This document shows, piece by piece, positions 1 to 8,820 of a DNA stretch of 64,000 bases. A program made the position numbers and the translations under genes. The DNA comes from Flavivirga spongiicola (GTDB lineage Bacteria > Bacteroidota > Bacteroidia > Flavobacteriales > Flavobacteriaceae), in contig NZ_JAUOEO010000001.1 in the NCBI RefSeq assembly GCF_030540825.1, positions 2,081,001-2,145,000 on the forward strand. Reading direction: 5' to 3'. How positions within the stretch are numbered: the first letter of the stretch is position 1; each line of letters opens with the position of its first letter. The notes beneath the pieces are model-generated. The model saw only the letters and a program-made list of their open reading frames with translations, was not told where the DNA came from and did no database searches.

Positions 1-1
1 A

Positions 2-286
2 TCTAGAACAGAAGATGATGATGAACGTAATAAGTCTTCAAGAAAAGAAATTCGTGTCAAAAATTTTGAAGAAACCAAACTTCTAAATTTTTTCAATATA
101 GGAGGCATTCGTTTTCAGAATATAGCAGCCAACGATGCTGTAATATCTTCAAAGATTAATACAATGCTTAGTCAAGGTTGGGATCTGGCATTTGTCAATT
201 CGGCTGTAGAGAGTGATGCAGGAGAAGGTGATAACAATGGTATTTTTATAACCAGGTACATCTTCAAAAGGTTGAAAAATAACTAA
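2..286 (+). CDS. C-terminal part of an unrecognised protein (truncated by window edge)
   Basis: An open frame enters from the window start and stops at 284-286, giving about 94 residues. It is charged, and its end (GWDLAFVNSAVES followed by GIFITRYIFKR) has the shape of a small beta-strand-rich domain that ends Bacteroidota secreted hypothetical proteins, but I do not recognise the family. It lies 46 bp before the lipoprotein at 333 on the same strand, so the two are probably co-transcribed. The start and any signal peptide lie outside the window. Confidence 0.6.
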   Translation, partial: SRTEDDDERNKSSRKEIRVKNFEETKLLNFFNIGGIRFQNIAANDAVISSKINTMLSQGWDLAFVNSAVESDAGEGDNNGIFITRYIFKRLKNN

Positions 287-332
287 TAAAGAACCTGTTA
301 GACCTAATAAATCAGTTAAATAATTAGATATC

Positions 333-941
333 ATGAAATTACATAAATATATAGTAGTATTTTTTACTATGGTAGTCGTATTGCCTTCTTGCTCAAAAGA
401 TGACAATACCTCTACCATTTCTAGAAACCAAGGCATTTTTACTGTATTGGCTGGAGACACCACAATAGAAATGAATGGTGTTATTGGTAGTACATCGCTA
501 AATGATTTTAATGCTGTATACGCAGCATTTCCTAATATAAAAAGAATAGAGATAAAACAATGTGATGGTTCAATGGATGACGAAACCAATCTTAAGTTGT
601 CTGCCCGTGTACACCAGTTGGGCATCCATACTCATTTAAACACCAATGGTGGTATTGCCTCAGGAGGCGTAGATTTTTTCTTAGCTGGAATACAGAGAAC
701 CAGAGGCACCAATGTAACAGTTGGAGTGCATTCCTGGGCAACAGGGAACAATCAAACAGCTACCGATTTCCCAGTTGGTCACGCCAACCACTTACCCTAT
801 ATAAATTATTATGTTTCTATAGGTTTTACACAAAAACAGGCTGAGGACTTTTATTATTTTACCATTAATGCAGCTCCAGCAAATAGTATACACAATATGA
901 CAGAAGCAGAATTAAGTACCTATAATATTTTTACTCAATAA
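333..941 (+). CDS. Lipoprotein with possible ClpP/crotonase-like fold
   Basis: A 202-residue protein with a lipoprotein signal peptide (hydrophobic residues 6-18, then LPSCS with Cys20 as the lipidation site), so it should be membrane-anchored outside the cytoplasm. The mature part reads like the ClpP-like periplasmic group COG3904: a strand (IKRIEIKQCDGSMDDE), a helix, a second strand (GIHTHLNTNGGIASGG) with a glycine-rich turn that could hold a nucleophilic Ser, then a helix. The fold call is inference from pattern only. It sits in a tight four-gene series ending in an intradiol-dioxygenase-like protein. Confidence 0.6.
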   Translation: MKLHKYIVVFFTMVVVLPSCSKDDNTSTISRNQGIFTVLAGDTTIEMNGVIGSTSLNDFNAVYAAFPNIKRIEIKQCDGSMDDETNLKLSARVHQLGIHTHLNTNGGIASGGVDFFLAGIQRTRGTNVTVGVHSWATGNNQTATDFPVGHANHLPYINYYVSIGFTQKQAEDFYYFTINAAPANSIHNMTEAELSTYNIFTQ

Positions 942-967
942 TAGCAAAAACGTAAAACAATAAAATC

Positions 968-1834
968 ATGAAAAAGACACCTTTAATACTTATAGTAATT
1001 ATAGTTTTAACTACATTGAGCACAGCTTCTTGTTCTAACGATGATAACTCTTTAACCAATGAAATAACAGCAATTGACCCAGGTAATGACCCTAATTTTA
1101 CCATAGTTGCAAATAATGATCCTGGGTTAACCAATTTTAATCGTAAAGTTGTTGTTTTTGGTATCGATATCTATGCTGCCTCAAAAGTAGAAGACGCCAA
1201 ATTATTGCATGCAGCAAACATTATGGCACAATATCTCGACAATAACGAGGATGGGACTATTGATAATCAATTAGTTGTTGATAAGATGATAGAAAATAAA
1301 GCTTTTCTTTTTATGTGGAAAACAGAGAGTGATCAACCTTCTAGCCCTCCGACTGGTAGAGAGGGACAAGATTTAGGAGCGGATGAAACCGTTCCTGCTT
1401 GGCACACTAATGGACATACAGGTCAATTCGATGCTTCATTAGAAGAAATATGGCACATCATTAACCTTGCTGGGCATGCAAAAGTTTATCCTACCGTATT
1501 TGGCTTAAAACACGGAACAGATCTTGCCAATGCCATGGATATAGCCAGAGGGGGTTATTTTGAAACGATACCTACCACTTACCCTACAACCGCATGGTAC
1601 ACATACGATGACACGACCTGTGGCTATGAAGACTGTATGACGATTGAATATTGGTATTGGTCTATGTCTTCAATATTAGGAGCTCAAGAAAATAGATTAG
1701 ATGAAATACAACAAGAATGGAAACTAAATACCAAAACAAAAGTTGAAAACAATGATTCGGCAATTTATACGTTATTAACTAATCCGCAATATAAGTTTCC
1801 AACTGTTTTACCGGATGGTAGTTATAGACAATAA
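968..1834 (+). CDS. Conserved lipoprotein of unknown function
   Basis: A 288-residue lipoprotein: hydrophobic residues 6-19, then a lipobox ending at Cys23 followed by SNDDN. Residues near 85-100 read MAQYLDNNEDGTIDNQ, an Asp/Asn-rich loop like a calcium-binding loop. Residues 158-176 contain EEIWHIINLAGH, whose spaced His and Glu residues could bind metal, though it is not a canonical HExxH. I cannot name the family. The gene lies 26 bp after the preceding lipoprotein gene and 75 bp before the dioxygenase-like gene, all on the plus strand, so an operon is likely. Confidence 0.65.
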   Translation: MKKTPLILIVIIVLTTLSTASCSNDDNSLTNEITAIDPGNDPNFTIVANNDPGLTNFNRKVVVFGIDIYAASKVEDAKLLHAANIMAQYLDNNEDGTIDNQLVVDKMIENKAFLFMWKTESDQPSSPPTGREGQDLGADETVPAWHTNGHTGQFDASLEEIWHIINLAGHAKVYPTVFGLKHGTDLANAMDIARGGYFETIPTTYPTTAWYTYDDTTCGYEDCMTIEYWYWSMSSILGAQENRLDEIQQEWKLNTKTKVENNDSAIYTLLTNPQYKFPTVLPDGSYRQ

Positions 1835-1909
1835 TGTTTGAGTGTTACAGATCGTCAACTTTTTTAAATAGGTCAATTAGTGATCTGACACCTACAAAAA
1901 TTTAATATT

Positions 1910-2587
1910 ATGGACAGAAAAAAATTTCTAAAGAATGGTTTAATAGGTATGGGGTCTATTGTTGCAATACCAACAGTATTATCATCATGCAGTAATGATG
2001 ATAACAATGACAACGACCCCGATGCATGTGCACCATCGCCTTCAGAAACCGCAGGACCGTTTCCAATTAAAACTCCAGCCGACTTAGTGAGGGAAAACAT
2101 AGTTGGAAATAAAACAGGAGTACCTTTGTTAATTAATTTTACAATTCAAAATACCAATAGCAATTGTACTCCATTACAAAATGCCATTGTTGATATATGG
2201 CAATGTGATGCTAAGGGTAATTATTCCGAATATAGTGGACAATTAGATGGTAACTTTACTAGTGAACATTTTTTACGCGGAAGACAAACGACCGATACTA
2301 ATGGAAAAGCATCTTTTATAAGTATTTACCCGGGTTGGTACCCAGGGCGCACACCACACCTCCATGTAGAAATTAAGAGCAATTCAGGGTCCTCATTGTT
2401 GATTACACAGGTTTCTTTTCCGGAAAATGTGTCTAATACAGTATATGCAACAACTGAATATAAAGGAATAGCCGATACTAATAATTTAAACGATGGTATT
2501 GTCGGAGCAGCAAATCTAGCAGATTCTGTAACAGGAGACACAACAAATGGATACACATTAACAAAGATTATTAAAGTGACGGGCTAG
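1910..2587 (+). CDS. Intradiol ring-cleavage dioxygenase-like lipoprotein
   Basis: A 225-residue member of the protocatechuate 3,4-dioxygenase/catechol dioxygenase superfamily. The expected four non-haem iron(III) ligands are visible: a Tyr in DAKGNYSEYSG, a Tyr in YPGWYPGRTP, and the two His of PHLHVEI. The SETAGPFPI motif near residue 45 is typical of the short dioxygenase-like subgroup. The N-terminus DRKKFLKNGLIG followed by a hydrophobic stretch and LSSCS suggests a twin-arginine-like (KK instead of RR) lipoprotein signal, so the enzyme would act outside the cytoplasm. The aromatic substrate cannot be read from sequence. It is the last gene before a terminator at 2619. Confidence 0.85.
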   Translation: MDRKKFLKNGLIGMGSIVAIPTVLSSCSNDDNNDNDPDACAPSPSETAGPFPIKTPADLVRENIVGNKTGVPLLINFTIQNTNSNCTPLQNAIVDIWQCDAKGNYSEYSGQLDGNFTSEHFLRGRQTTDTNGKASFISIYPGWYPGRTPHLHVEIKSNSGSSLLITQVSFPENVSNTVYATTEYKGIADTNNLNDGIVGAANLADSVTGDTTNGYTLTKIIKVTG

Positions 2588-2618
2588 TGTGTTTACATTC
2601 CAACAAAGATGTTTTTAA

Positions 2619-2655
2619 AGACCTTTCAAATTCAATGTTCTGAAAGGTCTTTTTA
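2619..2655 (+). terminator. Intrinsic terminator after the dioxygenase-like gene
   Basis: Perfect 10-bp arms AGACCTTTCA (2619-2628) and TGAAAGGTCT (2641-2650) separated by a 12-nt loop and followed by a T run. It closes the 1-2.6 kb lipoprotein operon and separates it from glnS. Confidence 0.85.
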
Positions 2656-2679
2656 TATCTAAATCTCGCTTTATTTCTA

Positions 2680-2687
2680 TAAATTTG
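2680..2687 (+). promoter_or_regulatory. Bacteroidota-type -7 box for glnS
   Basis: TAAATTTG matches the TAnnTTTG -7 consensus of Bacteroidota housekeeping promoters and lies 17 bp upstream of the ATG at 2705. No clear -33 TTG partner was found. Confidence 0.5.
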
Positions 2688-2704
2688 CGTTTTAATTGAT
2701 TACA

Positions 2705-4711
2705 ATGTCTGAAGAAAGAAAATCACTCAATTTTATTGAGCAAATTATAGAAGAAGATTTATCTAATGGAATGCAGAAAGACGCATTGCGTTTTAGATTC
2801 CCTCCAGAACCAAACGGTTACTTACATATTGGTCATACAAAAGCTATTGGTATTAGTTTTGGTTTAGGCGAAAAATATAATGCGCCTGTTAACCTTCGTT
2901 TTGATGATACAAACCCGGCAAAAGAGGAGCAGGAATATGTAGATGCTATTAAAGAGGATATTGCTTGGTTAGGTTATAAATGGGATAAAGAATTATTTTC
3001 TTCAGATTACTTTCAACAACTTTACGATTGGGCTATTGTTTTTATAAAAGAAGGAAAAGCTTATATAGATTCCCAATCTAGTGAAGCCATGGCAGAACAA
3101 AAGGGAACCCCTACACAACCGGGAGTTGATAGCCCTTTTAGAAATAGAAGTGTTGCTGAAAATTTAGATTTATTTGAACGCATGAAAAATGGCGAGTTCG
3201 AAGAAGGTTCACACATACTTCGTGCTAAAATAGATATGCAGCATCCTAACATGCTCATGCGAGATCCGATCATGTATCGTATTTTAAAAAAACATCATCA
3301 TAGAACAGCAAACGACTGGTGCATTTACCCAATGTATGATTGGACGCATGGTGAAAGCGATTATATAGAACAAATATCACATTCATTATGCTCTTTAGAA
3401 TTTAAGCCCCACAGAGCCCTTTACGATTGGTTTTTAGATCAGATTATAGACACAGCTCTTGTAAGACCAAAGCAGCGTGAATTTGCGCGTTTAAACTTAA
3501 GTTATACCATTATGAGTAAGCGTAAGTTGCTTCAATTGGTTAATGATGGTGTGGTAAGCGGATGGGATGACCCACGTATGCCAACCATTTCGGGCTTGCG
3601 TCGTCGTGGTTATACACCAAATGCCATTAGAAAATTTGTGGAGACGGTTGGTGTTGCTAAACGTGATAATGTCATTGATGTTTCACTTTTAGAATTCTGT
3701 ATTCGTGAAGATTTGAATAAAACGGCACCACGCGTGATGGCTGTTTTAGACCCTGTAAAACTGGTTATTACAAATTATCCTGAAGATAAAGAAGAATGGC
3801 TAGAGGCTGAGAATAATCAAGAAGATAAAAATGCCGGATTTAGAAAAGTACCTTTTTCCCGTGAGTTGTATATTGAAAAAGACGATTTTAAAGAAGAGGC
3901 TGGTAATAAGTTTTTTAGATTAAAATTAGGAGGTGAGGTTCGCCTTAAAAATGCGTACATAATTAAAGCTGAAGGTGTTAAAAAAGATGTAGATGGGAAT
4001 GTTATAGAAATTCATTGTACCTATTCAGAAGACACCGCTAAAAAAGTAAAAGGAACGTTACATTGGGTATCTATTAAGCACGCTATAAAAGCGGAGGTTA
4101 GAGAATACGATCGCTTGTTTATGGACGAGGCTCCGGATAGTCATCAAGACAAAGATTTTATGGATTTTATAAATCCTAATTCGTTAAAAGTTATTGAAGC
4201 TTTCGTTGAGCCAAGTTTAAAAAATGCTAAAATAGGAGATAGGTTTCAATTTCAACGTTTAGGCTATTTTAATGTAGATAACGATGCTACTTCAGAAAAG
4301 ATCATATTCAATAAAACAGTTGGGTTACGTGATTCTTGGGCTAAGGCTAAACAGAAGTCTGCACAAAATAATTCAAAGCAAAAGCAACAAAATAACAAAT
4401 CGCAACAGTCAAAACGAAAAGCGATTGATGTTATTCAGCAACTAGGAAAAAAGTATACTAATTTACCAGAATTAAAACAGCAAAAAATAAAAGCGGAAAT
4501 TCAGGAGCTTGCTAAAAATGTGACTTACGAAGAGTTACAGCCGTTATTTAATACTGCTGTTAAAAAAGTAGGAACCAGAATTGCGGTAGTACTTACTTTA
4601 GGGGTGTTGTTAGAAAATGGACAAGCCAAAAACGATGCTATAAACGATTTTATTAGCAAAGCTCTGGAAGACAAAAATGAGTTGTTAGTAACTGAGGCTG
4701 AGTCTATTTAA
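2705..4711 (+). CDS. glnS: Glutamine--tRNA ligase with C-terminal extension
   Basis: Charges tRNA-Gln with glutamine in the cytosol. Class I motifs are clear: PEPNGYLHIGHTKA (HIGH) near residue 35 and IMSKRKL (KMSKS) near 270, followed by the beta-barrel anticodon-binding domains. I choose the ATG at 2705 (MSEERKSL) because an upstream in-frame TTG at 2696 sits too close to the -7 box. At 668 residues it is about 100 longer than the usual bacterial enzyme. After about residue 550 comes a Gln/Lys/Asn-rich linker, then about 100 residues predicted helical, reminiscent of the YqeY-type tail on some bacterial GlnRS. A separate gltX lies at 9.6 kb. Confidence 0.95.
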   Translation: MSEERKSLNFIEQIIEEDLSNGMQKDALRFRFPPEPNGYLHIGHTKAIGISFGLGEKYNAPVNLRFDDTNPAKEEQEYVDAIKEDIAWLGYKWDKELFSSDYFQQLYDWAIVFIKEGKAYIDSQSSEAMAEQKGTPTQPGVDSPFRNRSVAENLDLFERMKNGEFEEGSHILRAKIDMQHPNMLMRDPIMYRILKKHHHRTANDWCIYPMYDWTHGESDYIEQISHSLCSLEFKPHRALYDWFLDQIIDTALVRPKQREFARLNLSYTIMSKRKLLQLVNDGVVSGWDDPRMPTISGLRRRGYTPNAIRKFVETVGVAKRDNVIDVSLLEFCIREDLNKTAPRVMAVLDPVKLVITNYPEDKEEWLEAENNQEDKNAGFRKVPFSRELYIEKDDFKEEAGNKFFRLKLGGEVRLKNAYIIKAEGVKKDVDGNVIEIHCTYSEDTAKKVKGTLHWVSIKHAIKAEVREYDRLFMDEAPDSHQDKDFMDFINPNSLKVIEAFVEPSLKNAKIGDRFQFQRLGYFNVDNDATSEKIIFNKTVGLRDSWAKAKQKSAQNNSKQKQQNNKSQQSKRKAIDVIQQLGKKYTNLPELKQQKIKAEIQELAKNVTYEELQPLFNTAVKKVGTRIAVVLTLGVLLENGQAKNDAINDFISKALEDKNELLVTEAESI

Positions 4712-4800
4712 AATATGTTTTGAAGTTTATAAAACATTAAAAAACAATATTGATGTTATAATTTTATATATATTTATATCTTAACTATAACTAAAATATT

Positions 4801-5286
4801 ATGGATTTATTAAACTTTCCAGCAATCATTGTTGCTGCAGTTTCGGCATTAGTTGTCGGATTTATTTGGTACAACCCAAAAGTTTTTGGAAATGCTTGGA
4901 TGCAGGCAGCAGGTATGACAGACGAACAAGTAAAAGGCGGGAATATGGCTAAAATTTTTGGTTTAGCACTATTATTTGCTTTCTTATTAGCAATGTCGCT
5001 TCCTGGTATTGTTATTCATCAAATGGGGGTTCTTAGTTTAATTGGCGGTGATCCATCTGTTGCACTACCATCTTATGAAGCTTTAATGAATGATTATGGG
5101 GACGCTTTTAGAACTTTTAAACACGGTGCTTTACATGGTGTTATAACCGGTGTTTTTATAGCACTTCCCATAATAGGCACGAATGCATTATTTGAGCGTA
5201 AAAACGCAAAATATATTTTTATAAACAGTGGTTATTGGATTGTAACTTTAGGTGTTATGGGAGCTATTATTTGTGGCTGGAAATAA
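4801..5286 (+). CDS. DUF1761 family membrane protein
   Basis: A 161-residue protein with about four membrane helices (near 7-27, 52-72, 103-125 and 138-158) and the family start NFPAIIVAAVSALVVGFIWY with PKVFGNAWM following. DUF1761 proteins are small inner-membrane proteins of unknown function. The gene is preceded by 89 bp without other features and followed by a strong terminator, so it is probably a single-gene unit. Confidence 0.85.
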   Translation: MDLLNFPAIIVAAVSALVVGFIWYNPKVFGNAWMQAAGMTDEQVKGGNMAKIFGLALLFAFLLAMSLPGIVIHQMGVLSLIGGDPSVALPSYEALMNDYGDAFRTFKHGALHGVITGVFIALPIIGTNALFERKNAKYIFINSGYWIVTLGVMGAIICGWK

Positions 5287-5314
5287 TCATTTTGTAAAGT
5301 TTTAACATATTTAG

Positions 5315-5346
5315 AGACTGAAAATTGTAATTTTCAGTCTTTTTTA
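5315..5346 (+). terminator. Intrinsic terminator after the DUF1761 gene
   Basis: Perfect 10-bp arms AGACTGAAAA (5315-5324) and TTTTCAGTCT (5331-5340) with a 6-nt loop and a T run. Confidence 0.9.
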
Positions 5347-5355
5347 TTATTCCTA

Positions 5356-6516
5356 TTGAACAAAACATCTCATATTTATTATTCTGCTAACAGCCTTCCT
5401 AAAGGCTGGAATGCTTTTGTAAAACACGATATCTTTTTACAAGTTGACTATTTAAAGGCTTTAGAGGAAGCTTCTCCAGATAATATACAACTCTTTTATA
5501 TTGGTGTTTTTAAAGAAGACCTACTAGTTGGTGTTGCTATCATTCAGCGTGTGCAACTGTACCTAAAAGATATGTTTAGGAAAACACAAGTATCCTGCTT
5601 GAAAGAATTTTTTCAAAATATCATTTCAAAGATTCTTAAAGGAAATATACTAGTTGTTGGAAACTTGACTCATACAGGGCAACATGCTTTGTTTTTTGAT
5701 GAAAACAGGATGACGCAATCGGACTTTTTCAATTTTATTTTTAAAGGATTAGATACATTAAGAATAAAAATTAAAGAGACTCAAGGGAAAAAAATAAGAG
5801 CTGTCATGCTTAAGGACTTTTTTCTTGAAGATTCTATTCATAAAGATAAAACTGCCTTTAATGATCATAAATTGCATGAAGTATTTGTGCAACCTAATAT
5901 GATTATGCCAACACGATTAAATTGGTTAAAATTTGAAGACTATATAGCTGATTTAAACAAAAAATATAGGAATAGATACAAGCGTGCGAAAAAGAAATTC
6001 GGTGCTATAAAATGTATGGAATTAGACCTGGAAGCTGTTCAAGCTAATACACAAAAATTACATCACTTATATTTAAACGTTTCTAATAATGCTAAGTTTA
6101 ACACCTTCATTCTACCAGAAAAACATTTCTATATTTTAAAACAAAAACTAAACGAAAACTTTAGAATATTTGGCTATTATCTAGATGATAAGTTAGTCGG
6201 ATTTTATACGTTAATCTTGAATGGTAAAAACCTGGAAACCTATTTTCTAGGTTATGATAAAGAACACCAATATCCAAATCAGTTATACCAGAATATGCTT
6301 TATGATATGGTAAAATTTGGGATTGAAAATAAATTTTCATCTGTAGTCTATGCCAGAACAGCTATGGAAATTAAAAGCTCTGTAGGAGCAAGACCAAAAG
6401 CTATGTTGGTATATTTAAAGCATACCAATAAATTCCTGAATGCTATCTTAAAAGCCATATTTGGGTTAATGAATCCAACACAAGACTGGGAAGAACGACA
6501 TCCGTTTAAAAACTAA
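5356..6516 (+). CDS. FemAB/GNAT-like acyltransferase family protein
   Basis: A 386-residue soluble protein. The C-terminal half (NFRIFGYYLDDKLVGFYTLILNGKNLETYFLGYD, then PNQLYQNMLYDMVKFGI) has the strand-helix layout of the acetyl-CoA N-acyltransferase (GNAT/FemAB-like) fold, but donor and acceptor cannot be inferred. The frame opens with a TTG at 5356 just after the terminator T run, and the next in-frame ATG is far inside the protein, so TTG is the likely start. The short gap means its promoter may lie within the DUF1761 terminator region. Confidence 0.65.
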   Translation: MNKTSHIYYSANSLPKGWNAFVKHDIFLQVDYLKALEEASPDNIQLFYIGVFKEDLLVGVAIIQRVQLYLKDMFRKTQVSCLKEFFQNIISKILKGNILVVGNLTHTGQHALFFDENRMTQSDFFNFIFKGLDTLRIKIKETQGKKIRAVMLKDFFLEDSIHKDKTAFNDHKLHEVFVQPNMIMPTRLNWLKFEDYIADLNKKYRNRYKRAKKKFGAIKCMELDLEAVQANTQKLHHLYLNVSNNAKFNTFILPEKHFYILKQKLNENFRIFGYYLDDKLVGFYTLILNGKNLETYFLGYDKEHQYPNQLYQNMLYDMVKFGIENKFSSVVYARTAMEIKSSVGARPKAMLVYLKHTNKFLNAILKAIFGLMNPTQDWEERHPFKN

Positions 6517-6578
6517 ACTGGGTTGTTTTTGTTTGGATACATTTGTTTTTTCGACTTAAACAAGATAAATTAAGTATT

Positions 6579-7079
6579 ATGAAAAAACTGGCGTTCATTT
6601 TATTAGTCTTACCATTCTGTATTTTTTCGCAGGATATGAATAATGAAAAGCTAAACACCATTTATACAACTGTTAGTGATTCCATTCAAGGAAATCCTGG
6701 TGCCTGGCAATTTTTTATTAAAGAAATTCCGTTAATGTCTATTACGGATACAAATCATAATAGAATGCGAATTATGTCTCCAATTGCAGATTCAAATAGT
6801 TTGACTGATGACTTAATTAAGGCAGCTTTGGTTGCTAACTTTCATACTGCTCTAGACGTCAAATATGCCGTTTCAGACGGTGTATTGTGGTCTATATTTA
6901 TTCATCCTTTAAAAGAATTATCTGAAAACCAGGTAAAAGATGCGGTTAGTCAAGTGTATTATGCACATATTAACTTTGGAACAACGTTTGCGAGTACTGC
7001 TTTAACATTTCCGGGTAGGATAAGTGGTGGTGATAACATTGAGAAAAAGAAAGAAAAACCTAAGTTTAAAAAGTTATAG
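6579..7079 (+). CDS. Secreted protein of unknown function
   Basis: A 166-residue protein beginning MKKLAFILLVLPFCIFSQ, a Sec signal peptide with cleavage probably after the FSQ end, so the product is periplasmic or outer-membrane associated. I use ATG 6579; a TTG 36 bp upstream would put extra residues before the signal peptide. The mature part alternates helices and strands (MRIMSPIADSNSLTDDLIKAALVANF, then WSIFIHPLKELSENQVKDAVSQVY), a layout like YbjN/secretion-chaperone folds, but this is only suggestive. The C-terminus is lysine-rich. Confidence 0.7.
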   Translation: MKKLAFILLVLPFCIFSQDMNNEKLNTIYTTVSDSIQGNPGAWQFFIKEIPLMSITDTNHNRMRIMSPIADSNSLTDDLIKAALVANFHTALDVKYAVSDGVLWSIFIHPLKELSENQVKDAVSQVYYAHINFGTTFASTALTFPGRISGGDNIEKKKEKPKFKKL

Positions 7080-7084
7080 ATTAA

Positions 7085-7170
7085 AAACAAAGGAACAAAA
7101 AGTAATGTATTTTGTCATTCAGAAGGAGGAACGACTGAAGAATCTAAACTTACTTTTTGTTCCTTTGTTT
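7085..7170. repeat. Dispersed palindromic element (family D), copy 1
   Basis: Perfect 21-bp inverted arms at 7085-7105 and 7150-7170 enclose a short stretch with the family core GTCATTCAG and GAAGAATCT. It lies just 3' of the secreted-protein gene and could act as a terminator in either direction. A related fragment with GCTCTGAATGACAC follows at 7228-7285. Confidence 0.75.
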
Positions 7171-7292
7171 ATTGCATAAACATAATAGTTACTGCACACC
7201 TTTAATTTTCATTCGATGTATAGGTTATGAGATTTTTCGACTCCGACAACAGTCGGAATGCTCTGAATGACACTTTTAGACCGCTTAGTACA

Positions 7293-7820
7293 TCATATCT
7301 CTTCAGTAGTCGTTTCATCATCGGGAATCTTTAGACTTGTTTTAAAATTTGGGAATATCTGCTTCATCATAGCTTCATTTTTTAATTGTTTAGCTTCCAT
7401 AAAATACCAAAATTTTGCTTCACTATTATAAATTCCAAACAAGTAGCTTTTAGATTTTATTCTCATACCACTCATAATCATCTGGTTGAAACCTTCTATA
7501 TAACAGCGATACTGATCATCCTCAAAAACAATATCAGAAACGCCCAAAACATTAGCCTTTTCAAAAACAAAACCGCTTTCTTTCATAGTATTAAACGTTG
7601 AGTTTAATAATTCAATGGCTTTTTCTTTACCTCCCATTAGTTCCAAAACACTAGGATAGGTATAGTCCAAAAGCTTATCAAAATCCATTTTAAGGGTGGC
7701 TTGCGAAGCAATTTTAGCATCTCTTAAAGCCGATGCTTTTAATGTTTCGGTAGATTGGGCAAAAGAAATGCTACTACAAAACAGCAGTAGCATTAAAACA
7801 GTTGAAGTTATTTTATTCAT
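7293..7820 (-). CDS. Secreted protein of unknown function
   Basis: A 175-residue protein with a Sec signal peptide (MNKITSTVLMLLLFCSSISFAQ, cleavage after FAQ). The mature part begins with a helix-rich stretch (DYTYPSVLELMGGKEKAIELLNSTF) followed by strands (DQYRCYIEGFNQMI, SKSYLFGIY, KFWYFMEAK), an alpha+beta layout resembling NTF2-like proteins. Its start overlaps the end of the SPFH gene by 8 bp, so the two are translationally coupled and the protein may serve the same envelope process. Confidence 0.75.
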   Translation of the reverse strand: MNKITSTVLMLLLFCSSISFAQSTETLKASALRDAKIASQATLKMDFDKLLDYTYPSVLELMGGKEKAIELLNSTFNTMKESGFVFEKANVLGVSDIVFEDDQYRCYIEGFNQMIMSGMRIKSKSYLFGIYNSEAKFWYFMEAKQLKNEAMMKQIFPNFKTSLKIPDDETTTEEI

Positions 7821-8742
7821 CTTTATTTTTATTCTTTTTAGTATTTTTCATGGCCTCTCCAATTTGATTACTAGCTGTAAAACTTGCCACCATATCATTT
7901 AACATTTGACTACCTGCCTGAGGTGAGTTTGGTAACAAGATCAGGTTACTATTGGTTTCTTGACCTATAGCCTGTAACGTATCATAATGTTGTGTTACTA
8001 CAATAAGCGCAGATGCTTCTTGTGAATTAATACCAACTTTGTTAAGTACTTCAACGGATTCTTCTAAACCGCGTGCAATTTCGCGACGTTGGTCTGCAAT
8101 ACCTTGACCTTGTAAGCGCTTGCTTTCAGCTTCAGCTTTTGCTTTTTCAACAATTAAAATACGAGCAGCATCTCCTTCATATTGTGCAGCTGTTTTTTCT
8201 CTATCTGCAGCATTAATTCTATTCATAGCTTCTTTTACTTGAGCATCAGGATCAATATCTGTCACTAATGTTTTAATAATATCATAACCATAATCTTGCA
8301 TAGCATCATTCAATTCAGATTTTACAGCGATAGCAATATCATCCTTTTTTAAGAAAACATCATCTAAAATCATTTTTGGCACTTCTGCACGTACCACATC
8401 AAACACATAACTTGTAATCTGATCATGTGGGTAATCCAATTTATAAAAAGCATCTTCAACCTTGGTTCTGATTACTTTATATTGTACAGATACTTTTAGA
8501 CGTACAAATACATCATCTTTCGTTTTTGTTTCTACAATAACATCTAGTTGTTGAATCTTTAAACTTAGCCTGCCTGCAATTCTATCCACTAATGGAATTT
8601 TTAATTGTAGACCTGAATGACGAATACTTTGAAACTTACCAAAGCGTTCTATGATAGCTGCGGTTTGTTGCTTCACAATAAAGAATGATGAGATTAATAT
8701 TATTAATCCAAATACGATAATGGGAATGAGAAAATAGTTCAT
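7813..8742 (-). CDS. SPFH/band 7 (stomatin-like) membrane protein
   Basis: A 309-residue protein with one N-terminal membrane helix (residues 3-22) and a band 7 domain (about 23-190) containing AAIIERFGKFQSIRHSGLQLKIPLVDRI. A helical, Ala/Glu-rich coiled-coil region (AAQYEGDAARILIVEKAKAE) follows. This is the QmcA/paraslipin-type layout; such proteins form large oligomeric membrane cages linked to proteolysis control. No NfeD partner is adjacent. The secreted-protein gene overlaps its 3' end. Confidence 0.9.
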   Translation of the reverse strand: MNYFLIPIIVFGLIILISSFFIVKQQTAAIIERFGKFQSIRHSGLQLKIPLVDRIAGRLSLKIQQLDVIVETKTKDDVFVRLKVSVQYKVIRTKVEDAFYKLDYPHDQITSYVFDVVRAEVPKMILDDVFLKKDDIAIAVKSELNDAMQDYGYDIIKTLVTDIDPDAQVKEAMNRINAADREKTAAQYEGDAARILIVEKAKAEAESKRLQGQGIADQRREIARGLEESVEVLNKVGINSQEASALIVVTQHYDTLQAIGQETNSNLILLPNSPQAGSQMLNDMVASFTASNQIGEAMKNTKKNKNKDE

Positions 8743-8790
8743 GTTATTTATATAAAAATTGTTAGAAAATAATGAGTTACTAATTTAAGT

Positions 8791-8798
8791 TATATTTG
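8791..8798 (+). promoter_or_regulatory. -7 box for the outer-membrane protein gene
   Basis: TATATTTG is an exact TAnnTTTG match 22 bp before the ATG at 8821, in the divergent spacer with the SPFH gene. Confidence 0.55.
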
Positions 8799-8820
8799 CA
8801 CACCTATCCCTAAAACTGTT

